Positions 24,199 through 32,694 of a DNA stretch of 64,000 nucleotides are shown in pieces (the stretch's first letter is position 1; every line of letters begins with the position of its first letter). Position numbers and translations under genes: made by a program. Source of the DNA: Cellulomonas sp. 73-92 (GTDB lineage Bacteria; Actinomycetota; Actinomycetes; Actinomycetales; Cellulomonadaceae). Location of the stretch: positions 231,795 to 295,794 of the forward strand of contig NZ_MKTH01000013.1 in the NCBI RefSeq assembly GCF_001898175.1, written 5' to 3'. The notes under the pieces are model-generated. The model had not been told where the DNA came from. It searched no databases and was given only the letters and a program-made list of their open reading frames with translations.

Positions 24199-26247
24199 CT
24201 AGGCGTCGGGCTTCGTGTCGTGGTCGGCGAGCCGCGTGAGCATCGCGTTGTACTCGTCGAGCTCGACGTCGCCCTCACGCTCCACGCGGCGGTCGCGGCG
24301 GCGTGCCACCCGCTCGTCATCCCGTGCCCAGGCCATGGCGACGCCGACCGCCAGCGCCAGCGTCGGCAGCTCGCCGATGCCCCACGCTATCGACCCGCCG
24401 AGGCGCTGGTCGGCCAGGGCGCTCGGACCCCACGTGCGCCCCATGAGCCCGAACCACTCCGCGACGAGCAGCTCGTTGCCGCTCATGAGCGTCACGCCGA
24501 AGAAGGCGTGGAACGCCATCGTCGCGAACAGCAGCAGCAGCCGCTGGGCGTAGGGCGGCCGCCTCGGTCCGGGGTCGATGCCGATGAGCGCGTTCGCGAA
24601 CAGGTACCCCGCCAGGCTGAAGTGCACCACCATGAACAGGTGCCCCTCGGGGGTGCGCAGCGCCCAGCCGAACACGTCCGAGTAGTAGAAGACGATCATC
24701 GAGCCGGCGAAGTTGACGGCGGCGACCACCGGGTTCGACATGACGCCCGCCACCCGGCTGTGCACCAGCGCCAGCAGCCACTCACGCGGGCCGCGCGAGT
24801 CGTCGCCCGGCGCGGTCGCGGCACGGGCGGGCAGCGCCCGCAGGGCAAGCGTCACCGGCGCGGCGAGCACGATGAGCACCGGCACCACCATGACCAGCAC
24901 CATGTGCTGCACCATGTGCGCGCTGAACAGGACGTGGCCGTAGACGTTGGGGCCGCCGTTCGTCGTCCACCCGAAGACGACCAGCCCGACGACCCAGGAG
25001 GCCGTGCGCGCCCACGGCCAGGCATCGCCGCGAGCGCGCAGCCGGTGCGCCCACCGCAGGTAGACGACGAGCCCCGCCAGCGTCGCCGTCAGCGTGATCG
25101 GCTCGACGCGCCACTGCGTGAACCAGGTGGCGCCGACCAGCGCGGGCGGCAGCTGGTGGCCCGTGAGGAGGTAGGCCGGGGTGGGGTCGGCCGGCGCCAC
25201 CGCGGCCAGCGGCGGCGCCGAGCCCGCGAGCGCGACCGCGACGCCCGACACCGCGCCCATGACGACGAGCTCGACGAGCACCAGCCGCCAGAACGGCCAT
25301 CCACCGCCGCTCCCGATGCGCGGGATCGTCACGCGCCGGTGGGCCAGGCCGAGGAGGCCGAGGGTGCCCAGGAGGGCCGCCTTCGTCAGGATGAGCACGC
25401 CGTACCGCGTGCCGAGGCCGCTCCAGCCGCCCAGGCGGACGATCCCGTTGACGACGCCGGAGAGCCCGACGCCGACGAGGCACCACCCGGCGATCACCGA
25501 GTAGCGGCGGACGGCCGGCCCGAGCCCGTCCCCCAGCCGGCCGTTCAGCACCGCCAGCCCACCGAGCCCCCCGACCCAGACCGCGGCACCCACCAGGTGC
25601 ACCATGAGCGAGCCGGTGGCCAGCTCGTGGTTGGCGGCGCCGGCGGCGTGACCGGTACCGGCCTCGAGCCACAGCGCGGCGACGGCCAGGAGGCTGGTCC
25701 ACGCGGCGCCCGTCGGGGTGCGGACGACGAGGGCGACGGCGGCCAGCACCGCGACGGCGACGACGATCCCGAGGAGCGCCCGGCCGACGCCCACCTGGGT
25801 GGCGAACAGCGACAGCTCGGAGCCGAACTGCGACGAGCTGAGCGGGCGCCCCGCGACGGAGCCGTAGGTGAACACGAGCTCGGCGACGGCCAGCACGGTC
25901 CACGTGGCGGCCGCGAACGCGACCAGCCGCATCCCCGCGGGCCACGACGCGCCGCCGCTCGGGCGCGGCAGCACCGCGACGACCAGGACGAGCCCGCCGG
26001 TGGTCATCGCGGCGGCGAGCCGGGTCAGGGACGAGACGACCGGCAGGCCCCAGCGCACGACGCCACCGGGGTCGCCCAGGAGGACGGCGGCGGCGGCGCC
26101 GCTGAAGGCCACCCCCACGAGCGCGGCCGCGACGGCGAACGCGACGAGGAGCGCCGGCGACGCGGCGAGCAGGTCACGGGCCCGGGCGGGCACGGCGCGG
26201 TCGGGAGGCGTCGCCGTCGGCGGCGTCGGGGTGGCGGTCGCCGTCAT
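24199..26247 (-). CDS. CopD-CtaG fusion membrane protein (copper import / oxidase assembly)
   Basis: The 682-residue polytopic protein has a CopD domain in its first half (TGHAAGAANHELATGSLMVH, then HLVGAAVWVGGLGGLAVL with conserved His) and a caa3-type CtaG domain in its second half (HVLFSAHMVQHMVLVMVVPV, MAFHAFFGVTLMSGN). About 13-15 membrane segments can be counted. CopD brings copper in and CtaG proteins help load the Cu centre of cytochrome oxidase; the fusion is typical of actinobacteria. It follows the copC gene by only 9 bp, so CopC (outside) and CopD-CtaG (membrane) act together. The soluble C-terminus is charged. Confidence 0.9.
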   Translation of the reverse strand: MTATATPTPPTATPPDRAVPARARDLLAASPALLVAFAVAAALVGVAFSGAAAAVLLGDPGGVVRWGLPVVSSLTRLAAAMTTGGLVLVVAVLPRPSGGASWPAGMRLVAFAAATWTVLAVAELVFTYGSVAGRPLSSSQFGSELSLFATQVGVGRALLGIVVAVAVLAAVALVVRTPTGAAWTSLLAVAALWLEAGTGHAAGAANHELATGSLMVHLVGAAVWVGGLGGLAVLNGRLGDGLGPAVRRYSVIAGWCLVGVGLSGVVNGIVRLGGWSGLGTRYGVLILTKAALLGTLGLLGLAHRRVTIPRIGSGGGWPFWRLVLVELVVMGAVSGVAVALAGSAPPLAAVAPADPTPAYLLTGHQLPPALVGATWFTQWRVEPITLTATLAGLVVYLRWAHRLRARGDAWPWARTASWVVGLVVFGWTTNGGPNVYGHVLFSAHMVQHMVLVMVVPVLIVLAAPVTLALRALPARAATAPGDDSRGPREWLLALVHSRVAGVMSNPVVAAVNFAGSMIVFYYSDVFGWALRTPEGHLFMVVHFSLAGYLFANALIGIDPGPRRPPYAQRLLLLFATMAFHAFFGVTLMSGNELLVAEWFGLMGRTWGPSALADQRLGGSIAWGIGELPTLALAVGVAMAWARDDERVARRRDRRVEREGDVELDEYNAMLTRLADHDTKPDA

Positions 26248-26256
26248 GCCCGCGAC

Positions 26257-26916
26257 CTACGCCCCGCCGGCCGTACCCGAGTGGTCGACACCGTCCTTCG
26301 CCGCCAGGCGGCGCAGGCTCCGCGCACGGCCGAGGCGCACGGCGACGAGTGCGAGGACGACGAGCACGAGGATGCCGATCCCGACGCGCGTGTTGGTTCC
26401 CGATGCCGCGACCGTGTCCGCGCCGACCGGGCTTCCGGCCGGCACCGTGGCCGATGGTGACGGCGCCGGCGCAGCGGTCGTCGGCGCGGCGGTCGCCGGC
26501 TGCGTGGTCACCGACTGCGGCGGGGCCGAGGTCGTCGGGTTCGTCGCCGTGAACGTGAACGTGCCCGTCACCGGGTGCCCGTCGACCGACGTCACCCGCC
26601 AGTCGACGTGGTACGTCCCGGCCGGCCGCGACGCAGCGAGCGCCTGCTGCACCGTCGTGGCCTCCAGCGTGACGTCGCCCTGCGAGACCACCGCGCCGTC
26701 CGGGCCGGTGACGACGATCTGCGTGCCCAGGGCGATGGCCGGCTCGGCGAACGTCAGCACCACCCGGTCGGGGGCGACGTCGACGGTGGCGCCGTCCGCC
26801 GGCGCCGTGCCGACGATCTCGTCGTGCGCCGCCGCCGGGCTCGCGCCCAGCACGACGACAGCGGCCGCGGCGAGCGCCACCAGCACGCGCCGCACATGTC
26901 CTCCCGGGGTCGCCAT
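26257..26916 (-). CDS. copC: CopC-domain copper-binding membrane-anchored protein
   Basis: The 219-residue protein has a signal peptide (about 1-30) cleaved so that mature protein begins with the Cu(II)-binding His (AHDEIVGTAPADGA). The CopC beta-barrel continues to SVDGHPVTGTFTF, which carries the second conserved His. After a Thr/Pro/Ala linker there is a single C-terminal membrane helix (VGIGILVLVVLALVAVRLG). It should bind copper outside and pass it to CopD. The ATG is 6 nt after TACGGT, again leaderless, and divergent from the Rieske gene. Confidence 0.9.
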   Translation of the reverse strand: MATPGGHVRRVLVALAAAAVVVLGASPAAAHDEIVGTAPADGATVDVAPDRVVLTFAEPAIALGTQIVVTGPDGAVVSQGDVTLEATTVQQALAASRPAGTYHVDWRVTSVDGHPVTGTFTFTATNPTTSAPPQSVTTQPATAAPTTAAPAPSPSATVPAGSPVGADTVAASGTNTRVGIGILVLVVLALVAVRLGRARSLRRLAAKDGVDHSGTAGGA

Positions 26917-27035
26917 GTCCTCACCGTAGTGCGCGGCTCGGCGGCGCCACTCCCAGCGAACGCACAGGTCGCTCGCCTCGCCGCCGTCACACGGCCGGGT
27001 TAGCGTCCGGTCCAGGCGAGCGTGGAGGTGGCCGC

Positions 27036-27452
27036 ATGGGGACAGGCCCGACGAGACGCGAGGTGCTGGCCGGCGCCGGCCTGCTGGCGGGGGCGGGGGT
27101 GCTGGCGGCCTGCGGCGTGGGCTCGTCGGGCGGCGGCCGGGGACCCGGCGGCCAGAGCACCGGGCCGCTGGCGGCGGTGGCGAACATCCCGGTCGGCGGC
27201 GCGGTCGCCGCGACGCTCGACGGCCAGCCGATCCTGCTGACGCAGGCGAAGGCCGGCACGATCGTCGGGCTCTCGGCGATCTGCACCCACCAGGGCTGCA
27301 CGGTGCTCCCCCGCGGCGGCCAGCTGCTGTGCCCGTGCCACGGCTCGATCTACGCGCTCGACGGCTCGAACGTCAGCGGGCCGGCACCGGCGCCGCTCCC
27401 GCCGGTGGCGGTGCACGTCGTCGGCGGCGAGGTGCTCGGTGGGGCGGGCTGA
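27036..27452 (+). CDS. Rieske [2Fe-2S] lipoprotein
   Basis: The 138-residue protein begins with a twin-arginine-like signal (TRREVLAGAGLLAGAG) that ends in a lipobox LAAC (Cys26), so it is exported folded and lipid-anchored. The Rieske cluster ligands are complete: CTHQGC and CPCHGS, about 18 residues apart. It is a short stand-alone Rieske protein, as seen in many actinobacteria, and not the bc1 subunit. It should carry electrons on the outer membrane face. GTGGAGGTGG precedes the ATG. A TAGCGT hexamer at 27001-27006 may be the -10. Confidence 0.9.
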   Translation: MGTGPTRREVLAGAGLLAGAGVLAACGVGSSGGGRGPGGQSTGPLAAVANIPVGGAVAATLDGQPILLTQAKAGTIVGLSAICTHQGCTVLPRGGQLLCPCHGSIYALDGSNVSGPAPAPLPPVAVHVVGGEVLGGAG

Positions 27453-27455
27453 GCC

Positions 27456-27851
27456 GTGACGCGCACCCGGACGGCGTGGGGGCTGCGCGTCATCCTCGCG
27501 GTGTGCGTCGTCGTGTCCGGTGTCGTGCACTACGCGCGGTGGCGCACGGGCATGCGGTACGTCGACATCGTCGGCCCGGCGTTCCTCGTCAACGCCGTCG
27601 CCGGTGTGGTGATCGGCGTGCTGCTGCTGGTCTGGCGGCACTGGGTCCCGCTGTTCCTGGCGTTCGGCTTCGGCGCCGCGACGCTCGGCGCGTTCATCGT
27701 CGCGACGAGCCCCCTCGGGCTGTTCGGCGTGCACTCCCGCTGGCAGGGCACCGCGGAGTGGACGTGCGCCGTCACGGAGGCCATCGCCATCGTGCTCGGC
27801 GCGGTCGCCCTCGTCGTCGAGCGCGAACGGGCCACGGCCGCGCGCGCGTAG
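27456..27851 (+). CDS. Small four-helix membrane protein
   Basis: The 131-residue protein has four predicted membrane segments (LRVILAVCVVVSGVVHYARW, FLVNAVAGVVIGVLLLVW, FLAFGFGAATLGAFIVATS, AVTEAIAIVLGAVALVVE). I do not recognise the family with certainty; it resembles small actinobacterial DoxX-size proteins without a motif. It starts 3 bp after the Rieske gene stop with a GTG, so the two are cotranscribed and it may be a membrane partner for the Rieske protein (inference). Confidence 0.78.
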   Translation: MTRTRTAWGLRVILAVCVVVSGVVHYARWRTGMRYVDIVGPAFLVNAVAGVVIGVLLLVWRHWVPLFLAFGFGAATLGAFIVATSPLGLFGVHSRWQGTAEWTCAVTEAIAIVLGAVALVVERERATAARA

Positions 27852-27860
27852 TGCTTCGAT

Positions 27861-27897
27861 ACCCCCAGCGGTCCGGCTCAGGCCGCTCACAGGGGGT
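27861..27897 (+). promoter_or_regulatory. Hairpin that pairs with the ribosome binding site of the surface-protein operon
   Basis: ACCCCC and AGGGGGT pair, as do AGCGG and CCGCT inside, around an 11-nt loop. The right arm AGGGGG is the Shine-Dalgarno sequence of the GTG at 27903. It may be a terminator for the upstream pair, a translational switch, or both. Confidence 0.45.
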
Positions 27898-27902
27898 TCC
27901 GA

Positions 27903-29087
27903 GTGAAGACGCTCGTCGCCGGCGCCGTCGCCGGCGCTGTCGCCGCGCTGCTGTGCTCCGCCGCGCTCGGCCTGACCGCGGTCCCCGCGGCCGCGGCAGA
28001 CCCCACGGCGCCGCCTGACCCGGGACAGACCCAGGCGGTGACCTCACCCGACCCGGTGGTGAGCACGCCACCCACCACCCCACCGCCCCCGCCCGGCCCG
28101 GCCGACGTGCTCACCCCCTCCGCCCCGGAGATCACCGCCACCTGCTCCGTGCTCGGGGCGATCGTCAAGGACCTCTACGCCACCGGCGGGAGGCTGGGCC
28201 TGGGCTGGACGCCGGTGGGGACGGGTGAGCCGGCGATCACCCACATGGCCGGGCCGATGGACGTCAGCGTCGGCGTGATGTACGAGCCCAACTACCTCTA
28301 CGTCGACACGGCGATGAGCTGGCGGATCGTCGTCTGGCGCGCCGACGGGACGATCGCCTGGGACGAGCGCGGCACCACGACGCCGTGCCCGGCACCCCCG
28401 CTCCCGCGCCACGCCGAGCTGGTGAAGCCCCCGAAGCCCCCGTGCGGCTCGACGCTCGACGACGTGGCGTGGCCCTCCACCCCCGGCGTCGTGTACTCGC
28501 ACGACCAGTGGAACGGGTACGCGCGCCTGCTCCCGGGGTGGGAGTGGGTGAACGCGAACTTCAACGCGATCACGGGGTGGTGGTTGCCGGGCGGTACCAG
28601 CAGCGTCGAGGCGACGGTCGTCTGGCTGCCGCGCCAGCTGATCCTCAACCCGACCGGCAGCTGCGGCGCCAACGTGACGCCCCCCGAGACCTCGCGCATG
28701 GACAGCCCGTGCTGGTCCGGCCTCGCGAACCCGAAGCCCTGCCCGACACCCGTGCACAACGGCCCGAGCACGCCGGGCTCGGACACCACGACGATGCCGT
28801 ATCCGCCGACGGCGACAGCGCCGCCCGTCGCCATCACGACTCCCGCGCCTCCCGCGCCCCCGCGGGCGGTCGCCACCGCGACAGCGGTCACGACACCGTC
28901 GCCTCGGCCCTCACCGTCCGCGACCGCGAGCGTGCAGGCGGCCGCGAGGGTCGCCACCGCGACCGGACTCGGTGTTGCCGGCGGCCTGACCGGGGCGTGC
29001 GTGGTGGCCGCGGCGGGCGCCTTCTTCGTGCGCCTGCGTCGCCCTGGGCGGGCGAGCGACGAATCGGATGGCGAGGAGGGCCGGTGA
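27903..29087 (+). CDS. Surface protein with signal peptide and C-terminal membrane anchor
   Basis: I do not recognise this 394-residue protein. It has a signal peptide (VAGAVAALLCSAALGLTAVP), a Pro/Thr stalk, a globular part of about 190 residues with Cys pairs (TTTPCPAPP, PPCGSTLDDV, TGSCGANV), a second Thr/Pro/Ala-rich stalk, and a C-terminal helix (GVAGGLTGACVVAAAGAFFV) followed by basic residues. This is a type I wall-spanning layout. The next gene is a paralogue whose start overlaps this stop (GTGA). The GTG start has AGGGGG upstream inside a hairpin. Confidence 0.72.
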   Translation: MKTLVAGAVAGAVAALLCSAALGLTAVPAAAADPTAPPDPGQTQAVTSPDPVVSTPPTTPPPPPGPADVLTPSAPEITATCSVLGAIVKDLYATGGRLGLGWTPVGTGEPAITHMAGPMDVSVGVMYEPNYLYVDTAMSWRIVVWRADGTIAWDERGTTTPCPAPPLPRHAELVKPPKPPCGSTLDDVAWPSTPGVVYSHDQWNGYARLLPGWEWVNANFNAITGWWLPGGTSSVEATVVWLPRQLILNPTGSCGANVTPPETSRMDSPCWSGLANPKPCPTPVHNGPSTPGSDTTTMPYPPTATAPPVAITTPAPPAPPRAVATATAVTTPSPRPSPSATASVQAAARVATATGLGVAGGLTGACVVAAAGAFFVRLRRPGRASDESDGEEGR

Positions 29088-30145
29088 GGGCCGTCGTGGG
29101 CTGCGGGGCCATCCTCCTCGCTGGCCTCCTCTGCGCCGGCGTCGCCGGCGCCGCGGTCGCCGACGAGACCCCACCGCCCGACCTGGCCGCGTCGACGCCG
29201 CCGTTCGAGACACCGATCGTGCGGGTCAGCTGCGCGAACGTGACCGTCTTCGAGGCGGGCAGCGCGAGTCGGGTCCGCATCTCGTCCACGCCGACCGATC
29301 CCGAGGCAGGACCGCCCTGGCCGGCCAACGACCAGTCGCTGCTGCCGGAGCCGATGGTCAACTTCTCGGGCCAGTACGACTTCGCCAATGCGGCCTGGTC
29401 ATGGAACTGGACCGTGGACGTCTGGGACATGGGCGGTGGCCAGTGGACGGCGTCCGGTACGACGACCCCCTGCCCCAGCCCTCCCTACATCAAGGGCTAC
29501 CTCACGCCGGCCAGGCCGACCGTGAACGCCATCTGCGGCGCGACGCTCGACGACGTCCACTTCCCGATGACGCGCCACATCACGTACTGGCACGACGCCA
29601 CCGCGTGGTACGCCACGGCCGAGCGGGGCTGGACGTGGGCCGAAGGGTCGCTCGGACCTCCTCACGTGGGATGGATCCCACCGGACAACGTGCCCTCGAA
29701 CCAGGTGCAGACCGTGCACATCGACGGGTACGACCTGCTCCGTCCGCCAGCCGGCTGCGGCCACATGGCTCCGGGGCCGTACGACCCCCAGCCGGCTGCA
29801 CAACGCTCGACCGCGCCGCGGGGCGACGTCGCTGCGTCCTCGGTCGCGACATCGGCTCCGACGACACCGTCCATAGAAGCGGCCGGCACCACCGCGACGG
29901 CGACCGCGACACCTGCCCCGAGCCCAGCACCGACGGCCGCGAGCCCCTCGCCCAGCCCGACGGCGACCCCGGCGACCCACGGGCAGCACGGTTGGGGCAC
30001 CACGACAGGTATCGGCGTCGCCGGAGGTGTGGCCGGCGCGTCCGTGCTGGCCGCGGCCGGCGCCTTCGTCGTGCGCCGGCGGTTGCGGCCGACGCCGAAC
30101 GGCGTGGTGCTCGACGAGTCCGGCGAACCCGAGACGCTCGACTAG
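29084..30145 (+). CDS. Surface protein, paralogue of the preceding gene
   Basis: The 353-residue protein repeats the layout of its neighbour: signal peptide (GCGAILLAGLLCAGVAGAAV), a Cys-containing domain with matching landmarks (SGTTTPCPSPPY, ICGATLDDVHFP, GWTWAEGSLG, PPAGCGHM), a Thr/Ala/Pro stalk and a C-terminal anchor helix (TGIGVAGGVAGASVLAAAGA). The shared Cys-Pro and CGxTLDDV blocks show a tandem duplication. Function unknown; possibly two subunits of one envelope complex. The GTG at 29084 overlaps the preceding TGA by 4 bp. It converges with the E2 gene, whose stop overlaps. Confidence 0.72.
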   Translation: MRAVVGCGAILLAGLLCAGVAGAAVADETPPPDLAASTPPFETPIVRVSCANVTVFEAGSASRVRISSTPTDPEAGPPWPANDQSLLPEPMVNFSGQYDFANAAWSWNWTVDVWDMGGGQWTASGTTTPCPSPPYIKGYLTPARPTVNAICGATLDDVHFPMTRHITYWHDATAWYATAERGWTWAEGSLGPPHVGWIPPDNVPSNQVQTVHIDGYDLLRPPAGCGHMAPGPYDPQPAAQRSTAPRGDVAASSVATSAPTTPSIEAAGTTATATATPAPSPAPTAASPSPSPTATPATHGQHGWGTTTGIGVAGGVAGASVLAAAGAFVVRRRLRPTPNGVVLDESGEPETLD

Positions 30146-31641
30146 CCCCAGACCAGCCCGCGGGCCGGGTCCTGGAGCACGGCGGCGACGTCGGCGAGCA
30201 CGCGCGAGCCGAGCTCGCCGTCGACCAGGCGGTGGTCGAACGACAGCGCCAGCTGCGTGACGTAGCGCGGCTTGACCTTGCCCTTGTGCACCCACGGCTG
30301 CTGCCGGATGGCGCCGAACGCGAGGATCGCCGCCTCACCCGGGTTGAGGATCGGCGTCCCTGTGTCGATGCCGAACACCCCGACGTTGGTGATGGTGATC
30401 GTCCCGTCGGCCATCTCCGCCGGGCTCGCCTTGCCCGAGCGCGCGTGGGCCGTCAGCTCGGCGATGCCGCGGGCCAGGCCGAGCAGCGACAGCCGGTGGG
30501 CGTCCTTGACGTTGGGCACCACGAGCCCGCGCGGCGTCGCGGCCGCGATCCCGAGGTTCACGTAGTGCTTGTAGACGATCTCCTGGGAGTCGTCGTCCCA
30601 GGTCGCGTTGACCTCCGGGTGGCGGTGCACGGCCAGCAGCAGCGCCTTCGCCGTGATGAGCAGCGGCGTGACGCGCACGTCCGCGAACTCACGGTCGGCG
30701 CGCAGCCGCTCGACGAGCTTCATCGTCTCGGTGACGTCGACGGTGTGGAACACCGTGACGTGCGGCGCGGTGAAGGCGCTGGTCACCATCGCCTCGGCGG
30801 TGCGCTTGCGCACCGAGCGGACCGGCACCCGCGTCTGGCGGCCGTCCGCGGAGACGGTGCCGCTGGCCAGCCACGGCCGGTCGTCCTCGGCGTAGGTGGC
30901 GAGCTCCTTGGCCTGCGCCCGCGCCGCGTACTCGAGCACGTCCTCGCGCGTGACGATTCCGCCCGGCCCGGTGGCGGCCACGGAGTCCAGCTCCAGGCCG
31001 AGGTCGCGGGCGAGCTTGCGGACCGGCGGCTTGGCGAGCGCGTGCCCAGGGCCGTTCTCCACCACGGTGCCCGACGAAGGCACGGTGCCCGACGAGGGCA
31101 CGCTGCCTGACCGTCCCGCGCCCGAGCGGTCGGTCGACGAACCCGCACCGACCCCGGCCGGCGGGACCGCCCCCACGCTGCCGTCGCCGAACGTGACGGT
31201 GCTGCCCGTGATCACGGCCGTCGAGCCACCGGCGGGCGCCACCGCGACGCGCGCGCGTCGTGAGGTGGCCGCACCGGCGGTCCCGTACCCGACGAGCACC
31301 GCGCCACCGCCCGCGGACGCCGGCTCCGCGCCGGCCTCGTCGTCCGCCGCCGCGGCCGGGGCGGCCTCCGGCGTGGGAGCCGGGGCGGACCCCGTGGGGT
31401 CGGTGTCGATCTCCACGATGGGCGTGCCGACCAGGACCGTGTCGCCGGGGGTGGCGAGCAGCTGCGTCACCACGCCCGCCCACGGCGAGGGCAGCTCGAC
31501 CAGCGACTTCGCCGTCTCGATCTCCACCAGCACCTGGTTGACGGTGACGGTGTCGCCGGGGGCGACGTGCCACTCGACGATCTCGGCCTCCGTCAGGCCC
31601 TCGCCCGCGTCGGGCAGGAGGAACTGCTGCATCACCGGCAT
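30142..31641 (-). CDS. bkdC: Dihydrolipoamide acyltransferase, E2 of an alpha-keto-acid dehydrogenase
   Basis: The 499-residue protein has an N-terminal lipoyl domain with the modified lysine in IETAKSLVELPS, a long Ala/Gly/Ser linker, a peripheral subunit-binding domain (PVRKLARDLGLELDSVAATG), and a catalytic acyltransferase domain ending in the active-site SFDHRLVDGELG. It transfers the acyl group from E1 to CoA in the cytosol. One lipoyl domain and the E1alpha/E1beta pair upstream suggest the branched-chain or a mixed pyruvate/branched-chain complex. It starts 3 bp after E1beta. An E3 gene is not in the window. Confidence 0.92.
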   Translation of the reverse strand: MPVMQQFLLPDAGEGLTEAEIVEWHVAPGDTVTVNQVLVEIETAKSLVELPSPWAGVVTQLLATPGDTVLVGTPIVEIDTDPTGSAPAPTPEAAPAAAADDEAGAEPASAGGGAVLVGYGTAGAATSRRARVAVAPAGGSTAVITGSTVTFGDGSVGAVPPAGVGAGSSTDRSGAGRSGSVPSSGTVPSSGTVVENGPGHALAKPPVRKLARDLGLELDSVAATGPGGIVTREDVLEYAARAQAKELATYAEDDRPWLASGTVSADGRQTRVPVRSVRKRTAEAMVTSAFTAPHVTVFHTVDVTETMKLVERLRADREFADVRVTPLLITAKALLLAVHRHPEVNATWDDDSQEIVYKHYVNLGIAAATPRGLVVPNVKDAHRLSLLGLARGIAELTAHARSGKASPAEMADGTITITNVGVFGIDTGTPILNPGEAAILAFGAIRQQPWVHKGKVKPRYVTQLALSFDHRLVDGELGSRVLADVAAVLQDPARGLVWG

Positions 31642-31644
31642 CTC

Positions 31645-32694
31645 TCAGAACCCCATCGCCCGGTCGACCGCGTCGAGCACCCGGTCGAGGCTCGGCAGGT
31701 AGTCGTGCTCGACCTTCGCCACCGGGTACGGCATGTGGAACCCACCGACCCGCAGCACGGGCGCCTCCAGGTGGTAGAAGCACTCCTCGGTGACGCGCGC
31801 CGCGACCTCCGCACCGGCGCCGTACAGCACCGGCGCCTCGTGCACGACGACGCAGCGGCGCGTCTTGCGGACCGACGCCGCCACCGTCGGCAGGTCGAGC
31901 GGCGACAGCGCCCGCAGGTCGACGACCTCGATGGACGTCCCCGATGCGGCGGCGGACTCGGCCGCCCCCAGCGCGGTCGCGACCGTCGGCCCGTAGGCGA
32001 CGAGCGTCAGGTCGGTACCGGCGCGCACGACGCGGGCGGTGTCGAGGATCGACAGGTCGGCGCCGGCGCCATGCGCCGTGCCCGACGGCCCCAGGTCGAC
32101 CTCGCCCTTGTCCCAGTAGCGGACCTTGGGTTCGAAGAACAGCACCGGGTCCGGCGACGCGATGGCCGCGCGGATCATCGTGTAGGCCTCGGCCGGCGAC
32201 GACGGCGAGACGACCCGCAGTCCCGCCGTGTGCGCGAACAGCACCTCGGGGGACTCGCTGTGGTGCTCGACCGCGCCGATGCCGCCCGCGTAAGGGATGC
32301 GGATGACGACCGGCACCGTCAGCTGGCCGCGCGAGCGGTAGTGCATCTTCGCCAGCTGCGTGGTGATCTGGTCGAACGCGGGGAAGACGAACCCGTCGAA
32401 CTGGATCTCCACCACCGGCCGGTAGCCGCGCAGGGCGAGCCCGATGGCCGTGCCGACGATCCCGGACTCCGCCAGCGGCGTGTCCACGACGCGGGTCGAG
32501 CCGAACTCGGCGTGCAACCCGTCGGTGACCCGGAAGACCCCGCCGAGCCGGCCGACGTCCTCGCCCATGATCATCACGGACGGGTCGTCGGCCATGGCTC
32601 GGCGCAGGCCGGCGGTGATCGCCTTGGCGAACGTCAGTCGCTGCACGCCGCCGGCGGGGGCGGGGACCGCCGGCCGGATCTCGGTCGTCGTCAT
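31645..32694 (-). CDS. bkdB: Alpha-keto-acid dehydrogenase E1 beta subunit
   Basis: The 349-residue protein is a thiamine-diphosphate-enzyme beta chain: FAKAITAGLRRAMADDPSVM, MGEDVGRLGGVF, PLAESGIVGTAIGLALRG and the C-terminal transketolase domain with VVHEAPVLYGAG. With E1alpha it decarboxylates the keto acid and reductively acylates E2. The ATG at 32694 overlaps the E1alpha stop by 4 bp (ATGA), which rules out the longer track start. The E2 gene follows after 3 bp; the three genes form one operon. Confidence 0.93.
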   Translation of the reverse strand: MTTTEIRPAVPAPAGGVQRLTFAKAITAGLRRAMADDPSVMIMGEDVGRLGGVFRVTDGLHAEFGSTRVVDTPLAESGIVGTAIGLALRGYRPVVEIQFDGFVFPAFDQITTQLAKMHYRSRGQLTVPVVIRIPYAGGIGAVEHHSESPEVLFAHTAGLRVVSPSSPAEAYTMIRAAIASPDPVLFFEPKVRYWDKGEVDLGPSGTAHGAGADLSILDTARVVRAGTDLTLVAYGPTVATALGAAESAAASGTSIEVVDLRALSPLDLPTVAASVRKTRRCVVVHEAPVLYGAGAEVAARVTEECFYHLEAPVLRVGGFHMPYPVAKVEHDYLPSLDRVLDAVDRAMGF

